DNA of 6,655 nt from Candidatus Galloscillospira excrementavium (GTDB taxonomy: Bacteria > Bacillota > Clostridia > Oscillospirales > Oscillospiraceae), in the NCBI GenBank assembly GCA_018711785.1, contig DVHW01000215.1, forward strand, positions 1 through 6,655, written 5' to 3'. Positions 1-6,586 of this stretch are shown one piece after another. The first letter of the stretch is position 1, and the number at the start of each line of letters is the position of its first letter. The translations under genes and the position numbers were made by a program. The notes below the pieces were generated by a model. The model made no database searches. It was not told the DNA's origin and was given only the letters and a program-made list of their open reading frames with translations.

Positions 1-59
1 TCTAAGGTAACATAACAAAATTCTCTCTCAAATTTGGACAAGAATGATGGTATGCCGTC
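1..59. other. A+T-rich intergenic sequence after the terminator
   Basis: These 59 bases lie beyond the operon terminator. They are A+T-rich. I see no convincing promoter, open frame of recognised sequence, RNA gene or repeat. A neighbouring gene presumably lies outside the window. Confidence 0.5.
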
Positions 60-91
60 AAAAATACGCCGCCCGATACCGGGCGGCGTAT
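60..91 (-). terminator. Rho-independent terminator of the his operon
   Basis: On the minus strand a perfect 12-bp stem (ATACGCCGCCCG at 80-91 pairing with 64-75) closes a 4-nt GTAT loop (76-79). A run of five Ts (60-64) overlaps the base of the stem and extends past it. It begins 10 nt after the hisE stop. On the plus strand no T run follows the hairpin, so it mainly serves this operon. Confidence 0.93.
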
Positions 92-101
92 CATGTCTAT
101 G

Positions 102-428
102 TCATGTATTTTTGTCCGTCAGTTTCCTCTGCTTCAGGTTGCCGATTTTTTGGCTCCGCCGGTCCAGCTCGGCCATCACGTCGGCCAGGGGGATGCCCTG
201 CTGGACCAGGAGCACCATCAGGTGGTAGAGAAGGTCAGACATCTCGGCAACCACCGGTCCGGGTTCTCCGTTCTTGGCGGCGATGATGGTCTCGGCGCTC
301 TCCTCCCCCACCTTTTTCAGGATCTTGTCCAGGCCCTCCTGGAAGAGATAGCAGGTGTAGGACTTCTCCTGGGGGTGCTCCTTCCGGTCGGCCACCACGT
401 CGTAGAGGCTTTGAAGGGTGTCGTTCAC
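102..428 (-). CDS. hisE: Phosphoribosyl-ATP pyrophosphohydrolase HisE
   Basis: HisE does step 2, cleaving pyrophosphate from phosphoribosyl-ATP. The 108-residue product is an all-alpha MazG-type hydrolase. The core begins with [20 protein letters not shown] (23-42). The metal-binding acids follow the EExxE...ExxD pattern: Glu42, Glu43 and Glu46 in [12 protein letters not shown] (41-52) and Glu62 and Asp65 in [14 protein letters not shown] (61-74). The tail is basic ([12 protein letters not shown]) and probably disordered. The start is GTG at 426-428, chosen for the perfect AGGAGG 7 nt upstream and the fit to the family length. The start overlaps the hisI stop (GTGA), giving coupled synthesis of the two enzymes that act in succession. 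It is the last gene; a strong terminator follows 10 nt after its TGA. Confidence 0.96.
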   Translation of the reverse strand: MNDTLQSLYDVVADRKEHPQEKSYTCYLFQEGLDKILKKVGEESAETIIAAKNGEPGPVVAEMSDLLYHLMVLLVQQGIPLADVMAELDRRSQKIGNLKQRKLTDKNT

Positions 429-757
429 GGTCTCTCCTCCTCCCAAATCAGGTTGAAAAAGCAGCTGCGCGCGCCGGTGTGGCAGGTGGGTCCCTCGGGT
501 ACGCACTGGTAGAGCAGGGTGTCGGTGTCGCAGTCGGTGACGATGCGCTTGACGTGGAGGAAGTGGCCCGAGCTCTCCCCCTTGTTCCACAGCTTCTGCC
601 GGCTCCGGGACCAGAACCAGGCGGTTTTGGTCCGGAGGGTGCGCTCCACGGCTTCCCGGTTCGTAAAGCCCAGCATCAGGATGTCGCGGGTCTCCGCGTC
701 CTGGATGATGACAGGGATGAGCTCCGACTTTTGAAAGAGCCGGTCCAGATCCATCAT
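425..757 (-). CDS. hisI: Phosphoribosyl-AMP cyclohydrolase HisI
   Basis: HisI does step 3, zinc- and magnesium-dependent opening of the adenine ring of phosphoribosyl-AMP to give ProFAR. The 110 residues are a complete single-domain enzyme. Signatures are [10 protein letters not shown] (31-40), WNKGESSGH (57-65), the metal motif DCDTDTLL (75-82) and CHTG (92-95). The expected zinc-binding cysteines Cys76, Cys92 and Cys99 and the magnesium-binding Asp75, Asp77 and Asp79 are present. The start is one of two tandem ATGs (757 or 754); the first gives an ATGA overlap with hisF, the second has better spacing from GGAGGGG. The TGA stop overlaps the hisE GTG start. Many bacteria, including B. subtilis, have HisI and HisE fused; here the stop codon between them is clear. 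Confidence 0.97.
   Translation of the reverse strand: MMDLDRLFQKSELIPVIIQDAETRDILMLGFTNREAVERTLRTKTAWFWSRSRQKLWNKGESSGHFLHVKRIVTDCDTDTLLYQCVPEGPTCHTGARSCFFNLIWEEERP
436..441 (-). promoter_or_regulatory. Ribosome binding site that fixes the GTG start of hisE
   Basis: A perfect AGGAGG on the minus strand, within a longer GGGAGGAGGAG purine run at the end of hisI, is 7 nt before the GTG at 426-428. It shows that hisE is translated as its own protein and that the open frame extending upstream to 590 is not used. Confidence 0.8.
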
Positions 758-1542
758 GCGCCCCTCCCCCCTTCCGCGCCCTGGACGGGCCGCACCGGGA
801 TGCCCCGGCGGCGGAGGAAGTCCTTCACCTGGGGCACGGTCAGCTCCCCGAAGTGGAACAGGGAGGCCGCCAGGGCGGCGTCGCAGCCGGTCTCCTCGAA
901 GACCTGGGCGAAGTGCTCCAGGGTCCCAGCGCCGCCCGAGGCGATGACCGGGATGGTCACCGCCTGGGTGACCGCCCGCGTCATGGCCAGGTCAAAGCCC
1001 GCCTTGGTGCCGTCGGCGTCCATGGAGGTGAGCAGGATCTCCCCCGCCCCCAGCTCCTGGACCCGCCGGGCCCAGGCCACCGCGTCCAGCCCGGTGGGGG
1101 TGCGGCCGCCGGCCACCACCACCTCCCAGGTCCCGTCCCCCCGGGCGCGGGCGTCGATGGCCGCCACCACGCACTGGGAGCCGAACCGCTCCGCCGCGGC
1201 AGAGATGAGGGACGGGTCCTTCACCGCCGCCGAGTTCACCGAGATCTTGTCCGCCCCGGAGCGGAGCAGGAGCTGGAAGTCCTCCAGGGTGCGGATGCCG
1301 CCCCCCACGGTCAGGGGGACGAACACCGACCGGGCCGTCCGCTCCACCACGTCGGCCACCGTGGCCCGGTCGTCGCTGGTGGCGGTAATGTCCAGAAAGA
1401 CGATCTCGTCCGCCCCCTGGTCGGAGTAGAATTTGGCCAGCTCCACCGGGTCCCCGGCGTCCCGGATGTTCACAAAGTTGACCCCCTTGACCACCCGGCC
1501 GTCCCGCACGTCCAGGCAGGGGATGATGCGCTTGGCTAACAT
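754..1542 (-). CDS. hisF: Imidazole glycerol phosphate synthase, cyclase subunit HisF
   Basis: HisF is the cyclase of IGP synthase. It uses ammonia from HisH to convert PRFAR into imidazole glycerol phosphate and AICAR (step 5), linking the pathway to purine synthesis. The (beta/alpha)8 barrel is clear: Asp11 in [15 protein letters not shown] (6-20) and Asp130 in [10 protein letters not shown] (126-135) are the two catalytic acids. Phosphate loops are at VGGGIR (79-84), KISVNSAAV (99-107) and ASGGAG (201-206), with [13 protein letters not shown] (172-184) between them. It is 262 residues; the family usually ends near the GIPVR stretch (here 247-251), so about ten extra residues follow. The ATG overlaps hisA by seven bases, in a different frame, and the nearby GGGAG is only 4 nt away, so initiation may depend on coupling with hisA. 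It overlaps hisI by ATGA. Confidence 0.98.
   Translation of the reverse strand: MLAKRIIPCLDVRDGRVVKGVNFVNIRDAGDPVELAKFYSDQGADEIVFLDITATSDDRATVADVVERTARSVFVPLTVGGGIRTLEDFQLLLRSGADKISVNSAAVKDPSLISAAAERFGSQCVVAAIDARARGDGTWEVVVAGGRTPTGLDAVAWARRVQELGAGEILLTSMDADGTKAGFDLAMTRAVTQAVTIPVIASGGAGTLEHFAQVFEETGCDAALAASLFHFGELTVPQVKDFLRRRGIPVRPVQGAEGGRGA
761..767 (-). promoter_or_regulatory. Ribosome binding site of hisI, pointing to the second of two ATGs
   Basis: GGAGGGG on the minus strand, inside the end of hisF, is 3 nt from the first hisI ATG (755-757) and 6 nt from the second (752-754). Spacing favours the second, which would change the junction with hisF from a 4-nt to a 1-nt overlap and shorten HisI by one residue. 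Confidence 0.5.
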
Positions 1543-2258
1543 GGCTCTCCCGCCTCTCTGATGGCCTGTGCCAGATCCAGCGTTCCGGCGTAGTAGGCCT
1601 TGCCCACGATGGCCCCGTAGAGCCCCATGTCCCGCAGACGCCGCACGTCCTCCAGGGTGGTCACCCCGCCGCTGGCCACGATGTTGCAGCCCACCGCCCC
1701 CTGGAGCTTCTCCAGCTGGTCAAAGGAGGGGCCGGAGAGCATCCCGTCGGTGGCGATGTCGGTATAGATGAGGGTCTTGACCCCTTTTTGCTCCATCTGC
1801 CGGGCGAAGTCCAGGCCGTCCAGCCCGGAGTCGGTCTCCCAGCCGGCGGTGCGCACCTTCCCGTTCAGGCAGTCGATGCCCACCGCCACCCGGTCGCCGT
1901 AGAGCCCCACGGCGTAGTCCACCAGCTCCGGCCTGGTGACGGCGGCCGAGCCGATGACCAGCCGGGCCACGCCGGACTCCCCCACGGTGATGACGTCCAG
2001 CTCGTTTTTGATGCCGCCCCCCAGCTCCACCTGGAGGCCGGAGCTCTGGATGACCTCATAGATGAGGGGGAAGTTCTTCCGCACCCCGTCCCGGGCCCCG
2101 TCCAGGTCCACCATGTGGATCCACTCCGCCCCGGCCCGGGCGAAGACCCGGGCGGTCTCCAGCGCGCTGTTGGCCACCTGGTGGACCGTGGCGAAGTCCC
2201 CCTTCTTCAGGCGGACGCAGCGGCCGTCCTTCATGTCAATGGCAGGTAAGAGTATCAT
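1536..2258 (-). CDS. hisA: ProFAR isomerase HisA (phosphoribosylformimino-AICAR-P isomerase)
   Basis: HisA does step 4, the Amadori-type isomerisation of ProFAR to PRFAR. The 240-residue product is a (beta/alpha)8 barrel related to HisF. Catalytic Asp8 lies in [15 protein letters not shown] (3-17), and the second catalytic acid, Asp129, lies in [10 protein letters not shown] (126-135). Phosphate-binding loops are seen at LGGGIK (79-84), IGSAAV (102-107), ASGGV (195-199) and IVGKAYY (217-223); [12 protein letters not shown] (166-177) is typical HisA rather than HisF or PriA-like. The ATG at 2256-2258 overlaps the hisH stop (ATGA) and has GGGGAG 8 nt upstream, so the longer open frame reaching 2447 is not used. 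The final seven bases overlap the start of hisF. Confidence 0.97.
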   Translation of the reverse strand: MILLPAIDMKDGRCVRLKKGDFATVHQVANSALETARVFARAGAEWIHMVDLDGARDGVRKNFPLIYEVIQSSGLQVELGGGIKNELDVITVGESGVARLVIGSAAVTRPELVDYAVGLYGDRVAVGIDCLNGKVRTAGWETDSGLDGLDFARQMEQKGVKTLIYTDIATDGMLSGPSFDQLEKLQGAVGCNIVASGGVTTLEDVRRLRDMGLYGAIVGKAYYAGTLDLAQAIREAGEPC

Positions 2259-2866
2259 CGGTTCAGCTCCCCAAAGTTTTTCAGGATCTGCAAGCCCACC
2301 TCGCCGCTCTTCTCCGGGTGGAACTGGCAGCCGTACACATTGCCCCGCCGCACCGCCGCCACCACGGAGGCGCCGTAGTCGGTCCGGGCGATGACGTCCT
2401 CCTCCCGCTCCGGCACGGCGCAGTAGGAGTGGACAAAGTAGACCCACGCCCCCTCGGGCAGGCCCCGGAAGAGGGGGGCGTCATTCTGGAGGGACAGGCT
2501 GTTCCAGCCGATGTGGGGCAGCTTCAGCCCGGTGGGGATGCGCTCCACCCGCCCGGGCACCAGGCCCAGCCCCCGGCAGGGGCGGACCTCCTCCCCCTCG
2601 TCCAGCAGCAACTGCATCCCCAGACAGATGCCCAGGACGGGCTTCTTCTCCGCCTGAGCCAGGAGCACCCGGTCCAGGCCGGCGGCGCGGAGCTTCTCCG
2701 CCGCGTCGGGGAAAGCCCCCACGCCGGGGAGGATGATGGCGTCGGCGCGCTCCAGCGCCCCGGCGTCGGCGGTGACGGCGGTGTCCAGGCCCAGGTAGTC
2801 CATGGCGTTGGCAATGCTCCGGAGGTTGCCAACACCGTAGTCCACGATTGCTGTCAAGTGTTTCAT
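2255..2866 (-). CDS. hisH: Imidazole glycerol phosphate synthase, glutaminase subunit HisH
   Basis: HisH is the class I glutamine amidotransferase half of IGP synthase. It releases ammonia from glutamine and passes it to HisF for step 5. The 203-residue product starts in the normal way with AIVDYGVGNLRS (6-17). It has the PGVGAF segment (47-52) and the nucleophile elbow GICLGMQLL (79-87) with Cys81; His183 and Glu185 in QFHPEKSG complete the catalytic triad. I chose ATG at 2864-2866: GGGAG lies about 10 nt upstream, and the open frame further upstream (to 2992) runs through hisB and encodes no HisH-like sequence. It is 2 nt after hisB and overlaps hisA by four bases (ATGA). Its partner gene hisF lies one gene further on. 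Confidence 0.97.
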   Translation of the reverse strand: MKHLTAIVDYGVGNLRSIANAMDYLGLDTAVTADAGALERADAIILPGVGAFPDAAEKLRAAGLDRVLLAQAEKKPVLGICLGMQLLLDEGEEVRPCRGLGLVPGRVERIPTGLKLPHIGWNSLSLQNDAPLFRGLPEGAWVYFVHSYCAVPEREEDVIARTDYGASVVAAVRRGNVYGCQFHPEKSGEVGLQILKNFGELNR

Positions 2867-2868
2867 CC

Positions 2869-3480
2869 TTACAGCACTCCCTTGGTGGAGGTGACCGTGC
2901 CCCCCTCCACCCGCACCGCGTCCTTCAGTGCCAGGCCCAGGGACTTGAAGAGAGCCTCGGTGATGTGGTGGGCATTCTTTCCATAGAGGCACTTCATATG
3001 TAAAGTCAAACCACTGTTCATAGTGAAGGCCCGCATAAATTCCTCAGTGAGACAGGCGTCGTAGGCCCCGATCCTGGCCTGGGGCATGTCCGCGTCAAAG
3101 ACCAGGAAGGGCCGGTTGGAGAGGTCCAGGGCGGTGAAGGCCAGGGCCTCGTCCATGGGCACATAGGCGCTGCCGAAGCGGCGGATGCCCTTCCGGTCCC
3201 CCAGGGCTCGGGCCAGGGCCTGGCCCAGGACGATGCCGGTGTCCTCCACCGTGTGGTGGCCGTCCACCTCCAGGTCCCCTTTCGCCTCCAGCGCCAGGCC
3301 GAATCCGGCGTAGAAGGCCAGGGCGGTGAGCATGTGGTCGAAAAATCCGATGCCGGTGGAGACCTCCACCTCCCCTCCGTCCAGACAGAGGTTGACGGAG
3401 ACCTCGGTCTCCTTGGTCTTGCGCTGAATAACATAGCCCCGGAGAGGGGCCTCCCCCTTCGGATACACTGGTATTTCCAC
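2869..3480 (-). CDS. hisB: Imidazoleglycerol-phosphate dehydratase HisB (monofunctional)
   Basis: HisB is the manganese-dependent enzyme of step 6, converting imidazole glycerol phosphate to imidazole acetol phosphate. The 203 residues cover only the dehydratase domain, without the HAD-type histidinol-phosphatase domain fused to it in enterobacteria. Metal-binding motifs are intact: GFFDHML (45-51), DGHHTVED (73-80) and GKNAHHITEA (167-176), ending with the usual TSTKGVL tail. The family normally begins near the RKTKET motif (here 20-25), so about 12-15 extra residues precede it. The GTG start is supported by AGGAGGG 6 nt upstream. A short stretch around residues 144-164 uses unusually A/T-ending codons for this window. 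The TAA stop is 2 nt from the hisH ATG. Confidence 0.97.
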   Translation of the reverse strand: MEIPVYPKGEAPLRGYVIQRKTKETEVSVNLCLDGGEVEVSTGIGFFDHMLTALAFYAGFGLALEAKGDLEVDGHHTVEDTGIVLGQALARALGDRKGIRRFGSAYVPMDEALAFTALDLSNRPFLVFDADMPQARIGAYDACLTEEFMRAFTMNSGLTLHMKCLYGKNAHHITEALFKSLGLALKDAVRVEGGTVTSTKGVL

Positions 3481-3486
3481 GGAAAT

Positions 3487-3493
3487 CCCTCCT
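3487..3493 (-). promoter_or_regulatory. Ribosome binding site that fixes the GTG start of hisB
   Basis: AGGAGGG on the minus strand partly coincides with the hisD stop (TAGGAGGG) and ends 6 nt before the GTG at 3478-3480. The only other in-frame candidate nearby, a GTG four codons later, is less well spaced. This site therefore supports a hisB protein with an extended N-terminus. Confidence 0.75.
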
Positions 3494-4775
3494 ATCTCTC
3501 GTCCTCGAACCGCACCCGGATGGAGTTGGCGTGGGCGGTCAGGTGCTCAGACTCCGCCAGGGCGATGATCTCCTCACGGATGGGCGAGAGGGTCTGGCGG
3601 TCATACTCGATGACGCTCATGCTCTTGAGGAAGCTGTCCACGCTGAGGGGGGAGAAGAACCGAGCCGTACCGCTGGTGGGCAGCACGTGGTCCGGCCCCG
3701 CCAGGTAGTCCCCCAGGGGCTCCGGGGACCACTCCCCCAGGAACACTGCCCCGGCGTTCTTGATCTTGGGCAGCAGGGCCCGCGGGTCGGCGGTCACGAT
3801 CTCCAGGTGCTCCGGCGCGATCTCGTTGGCCAGATCCACCGCCTGGTCCAGGCTCCGGCAGACGATGGCGCAGCCGAAGTCCCGGAGGGAGGCCTCCATG
3901 ATGGCGCTGCGGCTCAGGTACCCGGTCTGGCGGACGATCTCCCTGTCCACCGCCCGGGCCAGCTCGGCGCTGGTGGTCAGGAGGACGGCGGAGGCCAGGG
4001 CGTCGTGCTCGGCCTGGCTCAAGAGGTCGGCGGCCACATATTTGGGATTTGCGGTGCCGTCGGCCAGGACCAGCACCTCCGAGGGGCCGGCCACCATGTC
4101 GATGTCCAGGGTCCCGTAGGCCAGGCGCTTGGCCGCCGCTACATAGGCGTTGCCCGGGCCCACCAGCTTGTCCACTTTGGGGATGAAGCCCGCGCCGTAG
4201 GTCAGGGCGGCCACCGCCTGGGCCCCGCCCACGGCGATGACCCGGTCCACTCCCGCGATCTTGGCCGCCGCCAGCACCGCGTGGTTCAGGTTCTCGGTGG
4301 GCGGGGTGACCATGACGATCTCCTCCACCCCGGCCACCTTGGCGGGGACGGCGTTCATCAGCACCGAGGAGGGGTAGGCCGCCGTGCCGCCGGGCACATA
4401 GATGCCCACCCGGGTCAGGCCCCGGACGATGCGCCCCACCCGGCCCCCGTCGGGGGAGGTCCACTCCATGGTCCGGGAGAGCAGCTTCTCGTTGTAGTCC
4501 CGGATGTTGGCCGCCGCGTGCTCCAGGGCGGCGATGAGCTCCGGCGGGCAGGCCTGGTAGGCCGCCTCCAGCGCCTCCCGGCCGACCTCATAGGGCTCCC
4601 GGTGGTCAAACTGGAGGGAATAGCGGGAGACCGCCGCAAAGCCCCCCTCCTTTACATCCCGCATAACGGCAGCGGCCGCCGCCTCGATGTCCGCATTTTT
4701 TTGGGCGGAGCGCGCCCGCATGGCCGCGATCTTCTCCTGCTCCGCCCTTCCGTCCGCCTGAATAATGTCGATCAT
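3492..4775 (-). CDS. hisD: Histidinol dehydrogenase HisD
   Basis: HisD is the zinc-dependent, NAD-using enzyme of the last two steps, oxidising L-histidinol through histidinal to L-histidine. The 427-residue length is typical. Family signatures are present: GIYVPGG (124-130), GPGNAYVAAAKR (206-217), DMVAGPSEVLVLAD (226-239), SQAEHD (253-258), EIAPEHLEI (318-326) and HVLPTSG (363-369). By comparison with the E. coli enzyme, the zinc ligands are Gln254, His257, Asp356 and His415, and the catalytic Glu-His pair is Glu322-His323; all are intact. The ATG overlaps the hisG stop (ATGA), with GGAG 8 nt before it. The TAG stop is followed after 11 nt by the hisB start, and its last two bases, AG, begin the hisB ribosome binding site. 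Although it acts last, it lies third in the operon, as in Bacillus. Confidence 0.98.
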   Translation of the reverse strand: MIDIIQADGRAEQEKIAAMRARSAQKNADIEAAAAAVMRDVKEGGFAAVSRYSLQFDHREPYEVGREALEAAYQACPPELIAALEHAAANIRDYNEKLLSRTMEWTSPDGGRVGRIVRGLTRVGIYVPGGTAAYPSSVLMNAVPAKVAGVEEIVMVTPPTENLNHAVLAAAKIAGVDRVIAVGGAQAVAALTYGAGFIPKVDKLVGPGNAYVAAAKRLAYGTLDIDMVAGPSEVLVLADGTANPKYVAADLLSQAEHDALASAVLLTTSAELARAVDREIVRQTGYLSRSAIMEASLRDFGCAIVCRSLDQAVDLANEIAPEHLEIVTADPRALLPKIKNAGAVFLGEWSPEPLGDYLAGPDHVLPTSGTARFFSPLSVDSFLKSMSVIEYDRQTLSPIREEIIALAESEHLTAHANSIRVRFEDER

Positions 4776-5413
4776 GTCCGTTTCTCCAATTCCGCCTCAC
4801 ACCGGCGGATAAAGTCACTGATCTCCGCCTTGTGGAGCTTCATACTGGCTGTGTTGACGATGAGCCGGGCGCTCACCTGGGCCACGTCCTCGATGGGGAC
4901 CAGCCCGTTCTCCCGCAGGGTGGCGCCGGTCTCCACGATGTCCACGATGGCGTCGGCCAGCCCCAGGATGGGGGCCAGCTCCACGCTGCCCTCGATCTTG
5001 ATGATGTCCACGTCCATGCCCTTTTTCTCAAAAAAGGCGCGGGCCACATTGGGGTACTTGGTGGCGATGCGGCGGGTCTTGTAGGTGCCGTAGAAGTCGG
5101 TTCCCTCCTTCACCGCCAGGGCGAAACGGCACTTGCCGAACCCCAGGTCCAGCACCTCGTAGAAGGACCGGCCCTGCTCCAGAATGGTGTCCTTCCCCGC
5201 GATGCCCAGGTCGCAAACCCCGTGCTCCACATAGGTGATGACATCGGGTGCCTTGGCCAGCACCGCGTCCAGGGGATAGTTGGGGATGGCGTGGACCAGC
5301 CTGCGGCCGGGTTGGCGGATGGGTGTACAGTCCAGGCCCATGCCCTCGAAGAGCTCCACCGACCGGTCCAGAAGGCGGCCCTTGGTCAGGGCGATGCGCA
5401 GTCTCTCTCTCAC
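4772..5413 (-). CDS. hisG: ATP phosphoribosyltransferase catalytic subunit, short form HisG
   Basis: HisG catalyses step 1: ATP plus PRPP gives N1-(5-phosphoribosyl)-ATP and pyrophosphate. At 213 residues it is the short (HisGS) form, which lacks the C-terminal regulatory domain of long HisG and needs HisZ; hisZ is the gene directly upstream. Visible signatures are the N-terminal ALTKGRL (8-14), PDVITYVEHGVCDLGIAGKD (56-75), and the PRPP-binding segment around DAIVDIVETGATLREN (154-169), preceded by EGSVELAP (141-148). The start is GTG with AGGAGGG 7 nt upstream; the alternative of a later start would cut off the first strand of the fold. It overlaps hisZ by four bases (GTGA) and hisD by four bases (ATGA), so translation is probably coupled on both sides. 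Confidence 0.97.
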   Translation of the reverse strand: MRERLRIALTKGRLLDRSVELFEGMGLDCTPIRQPGRRLVHAIPNYPLDAVLAKAPDVITYVEHGVCDLGIAGKDTILEQGRSFYEVLDLGFGKCRFALAVKEGTDFYGTYKTRRIATKYPNVARAFFEKKGMDVDIIKIEGSVELAPILGLADAIVDIVETGATLRENGLVPIEDVAQVSARLIVNTASMKLHKAEISDFIRRCEAELEKRT

Positions 5414-6579
5414 AGCGCCACCCTCCTCTCTGTCCCGTTCTCCAGCACCAGGACCTCCCCGGCCCCCCGCTCCCGGGCCAGGGCCAGGGTGGACTCCAGG
5501 GCCCGGCAGGGGGAGAGCTCACAGGTGCCCGGCGCCCGGCGATCCACCTCCGCCAGGGCCCGGGAGAGCTCCCCCTCCCCGAAGTGGACCACAGTCTCCA
5601 CCCGGGGGAGGACCGCCGGCGGCAGACAGGCCGCCGCCGCGTCCACATCCACCGCGAAGCCCGTGGCCTGGGCCCGGCGGCCGAAGGACTCCACCAGAGT
5701 GTCGTACCGGCCGCCGGAGAGGACGGCATCCCCCGCCCCCTCCACATAGCCCCGGAACACCACGCCGGTGTAGTAGTCGATCTGGTGGACCATGCCCAGG
5801 TCGAAGCGGATATAGTCCCCGTATCCGGCGCTCTTCAGCTCCCCGTAGAGGTCCCGCAGGTAGTCCAAGGCGTCGCTGCCGCCGGAGAGGGTCTCGGCCT
5901 CGTCCAGCACCTCCGCCCCGCCGAACAGGCGGGAGAGGCGGCGCAGCGGCTCGCAGGCCGCCTGGCCCCGGTAGGGCTCCAGCAGGTCCCCCAGGGCGGC
6001 GAAGTTCTTCCCCTCAATGAGCTCCCGGGCCTGCTCCACCGTGTCTGCGGGCATGTCCACCCGGGCGGTCAGCTCCCGGAAGAAGCCCACATGGCCCAGC
6101 TCCACATGGAACCGCGCCAGGCCGCAAGCCTTCAGCGCGTCCACCGCCAGGGCGATCATCTCCAGGTCGGCCTTTCTGCCCCCCGCGCCGATGAGCTCCA
6201 CGCCGCACTGGGCGATCTCGCTGCTGCCCCCCCGGTGCTCCCGGCCGGCCCGGAACACGGTCTGGTCGTAGTAGAGCCGCTGGGGCAGGGGCACGGCGGC
6301 CAGCTTGGTGGCCGCCACCCGGGCGATGGGGGTGGTGGAGTCGGGCCGGAGGACCAGCAGGCGGCCCGCCCGGTCGATGAGCTTGACCATCTGCTCCTGG
6401 GGCATGGGGCTGCCCGACTGGAGGAACAGGTCGTAAAACTCCAGCTCCGGGGTGATGACCTCGGCATAGCCCCGGCGGGCAAAGAGCCCGGTGAGGCTGC
6501 GCTGGACCTGCCGCCGCTCCCGGCACTCGGAAAACAGCCGGTCCCGGGTGCCCTCCGGGGTGTTGATGATGTACTTCAA
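5410..6579 (-). CDS. hisZ: ATP phosphoribosyltransferase regulatory subunit HisZ
   Basis: HisZ is a paralogue of histidyl-tRNA synthetase that has lost tRNA charging. It pairs with short-form HisG to make the active, histidine-sensitive first enzyme of the pathway in the cytoplasm. The 389-residue product has the class II synthetase-like core: PEGTRD near residues 8-13, a motif-2-like stretch LRPDSTTPIAR (77-87) continuing to YYDQTVFRAG (103-112) and QCGVELIG (124-131), then IDYYTGVVFRGY (267-278) and a motif-3-like SGGRYDTLVESFG (288-300). The length fits HisZ (about 390) rather than HisRS (about 420 or more with an anticodon-binding domain), and the immediately following short hisG settles the call. 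It begins at TTG, chosen because AAGGGGG lies 7 nt upstream and the N-terminus is family-like. It is the first gene after the promoter. Its TGA stop overlaps the hisG GTG start (GTGA). Confidence 0.95.
   Translation of the reverse strand: MKYIINTPEGTRDRLFSECRERRQVQRSLTGLFARRGYAEVITPELEFYDLFLQSGSPMPQEQMVKLIDRAGRLLVLRPDSTTPIARVAATKLAAVPLPQRLYYDQTVFRAGREHRGGSSEIAQCGVELIGAGGRKADLEMIALAVDALKACGLARFHVELGHVGFFRELTARVDMPADTVEQARELIEGKNFAALGDLLEPYRGQAACEPLRRLSRLFGGAEVLDEAETLSGGSDALDYLRDLYGELKSAGYGDYIRFDLGMVHQIDYYTGVVFRGYVEGAGDAVLSGGRYDTLVESFGRRAQATGFAVDVDAAAACLPPAVLPRVETVVHFGEGELSRALAEVDRRAPGTCELSPCRALESTLALARERGAGEVLVLENGTERRVAL
5421..5427 (-). promoter_or_regulatory. Ribosome binding site of hisG
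   Basis: AGGAGGG on the minus strand, inside the end of hisZ, is 7 nt before the GTG at 5411-5413. This strong site selects GTG as the hisG start even though it overlaps the hisZ stop. Confidence 0.75.
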
Positions 6580-6586
6580 GAGGAGA

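Noticed and set aside
1..39. Possible minus-strand promoter after the terminator (TTGAGA followed by weak -10 candidates)
   Set aside because: The only -10 at suitable spacing matches about three of six bases; not enough to claim.
34..228. Small plus-strand frame at the left edge
   Set aside because: It runs through the terminator hairpin and into antisense hisE, with no ribosome binding site and no recognisable sequence.
102..590. Longer hisE starting at 590, or a fused HisIE protein
   Set aside because: The upstream part is hisI read in the wrong frame; hisI has its own TGA and hisE its own AGGAGG and GTG.
1536..2447. Longer hisA starting at 2447
   Set aside because: The extra 63 codons overlap hisH out of frame. 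HisA begins [13 protein letters not shown] at 2258, with a good ribosome binding site.
2255..2992. Longer hisH starting at 2992
   Set aside because: The extra 42 codons overlap hisB and give no HisH-like sequence; the conserved start AIVDYGVGNL follows the ATG at 2866.
3531..5084. Long plus-strand open frame (517 codons) opposite hisD and hisG, and similar ones at 479-1429, 1788-2249, 2318-2986, 4832-5749 and 5280-6020
   Set aside because: They lie exactly opposite well-identified genes, have Gly/Arg/Pro/His/Val-rich sequence typical of antisense frames in G+C-rich DNA, and match no family I recognise.
6227..6233. Run of seven Cs inside hisZ as a phase-variation or frameshift site
   Set aside because: The reading frame is intact through it and the protein is conserved on both sides; runs of this length are expected in G+C-rich DNA.
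5410..6579. Histidyl-tRNA synthetase (hisS) instead of hisZ
   Set aside because: It is shorter than HisRS, has altered motif 2 (LRPDSTTPIAR), and sits directly upstream of short hisG in a his operon.
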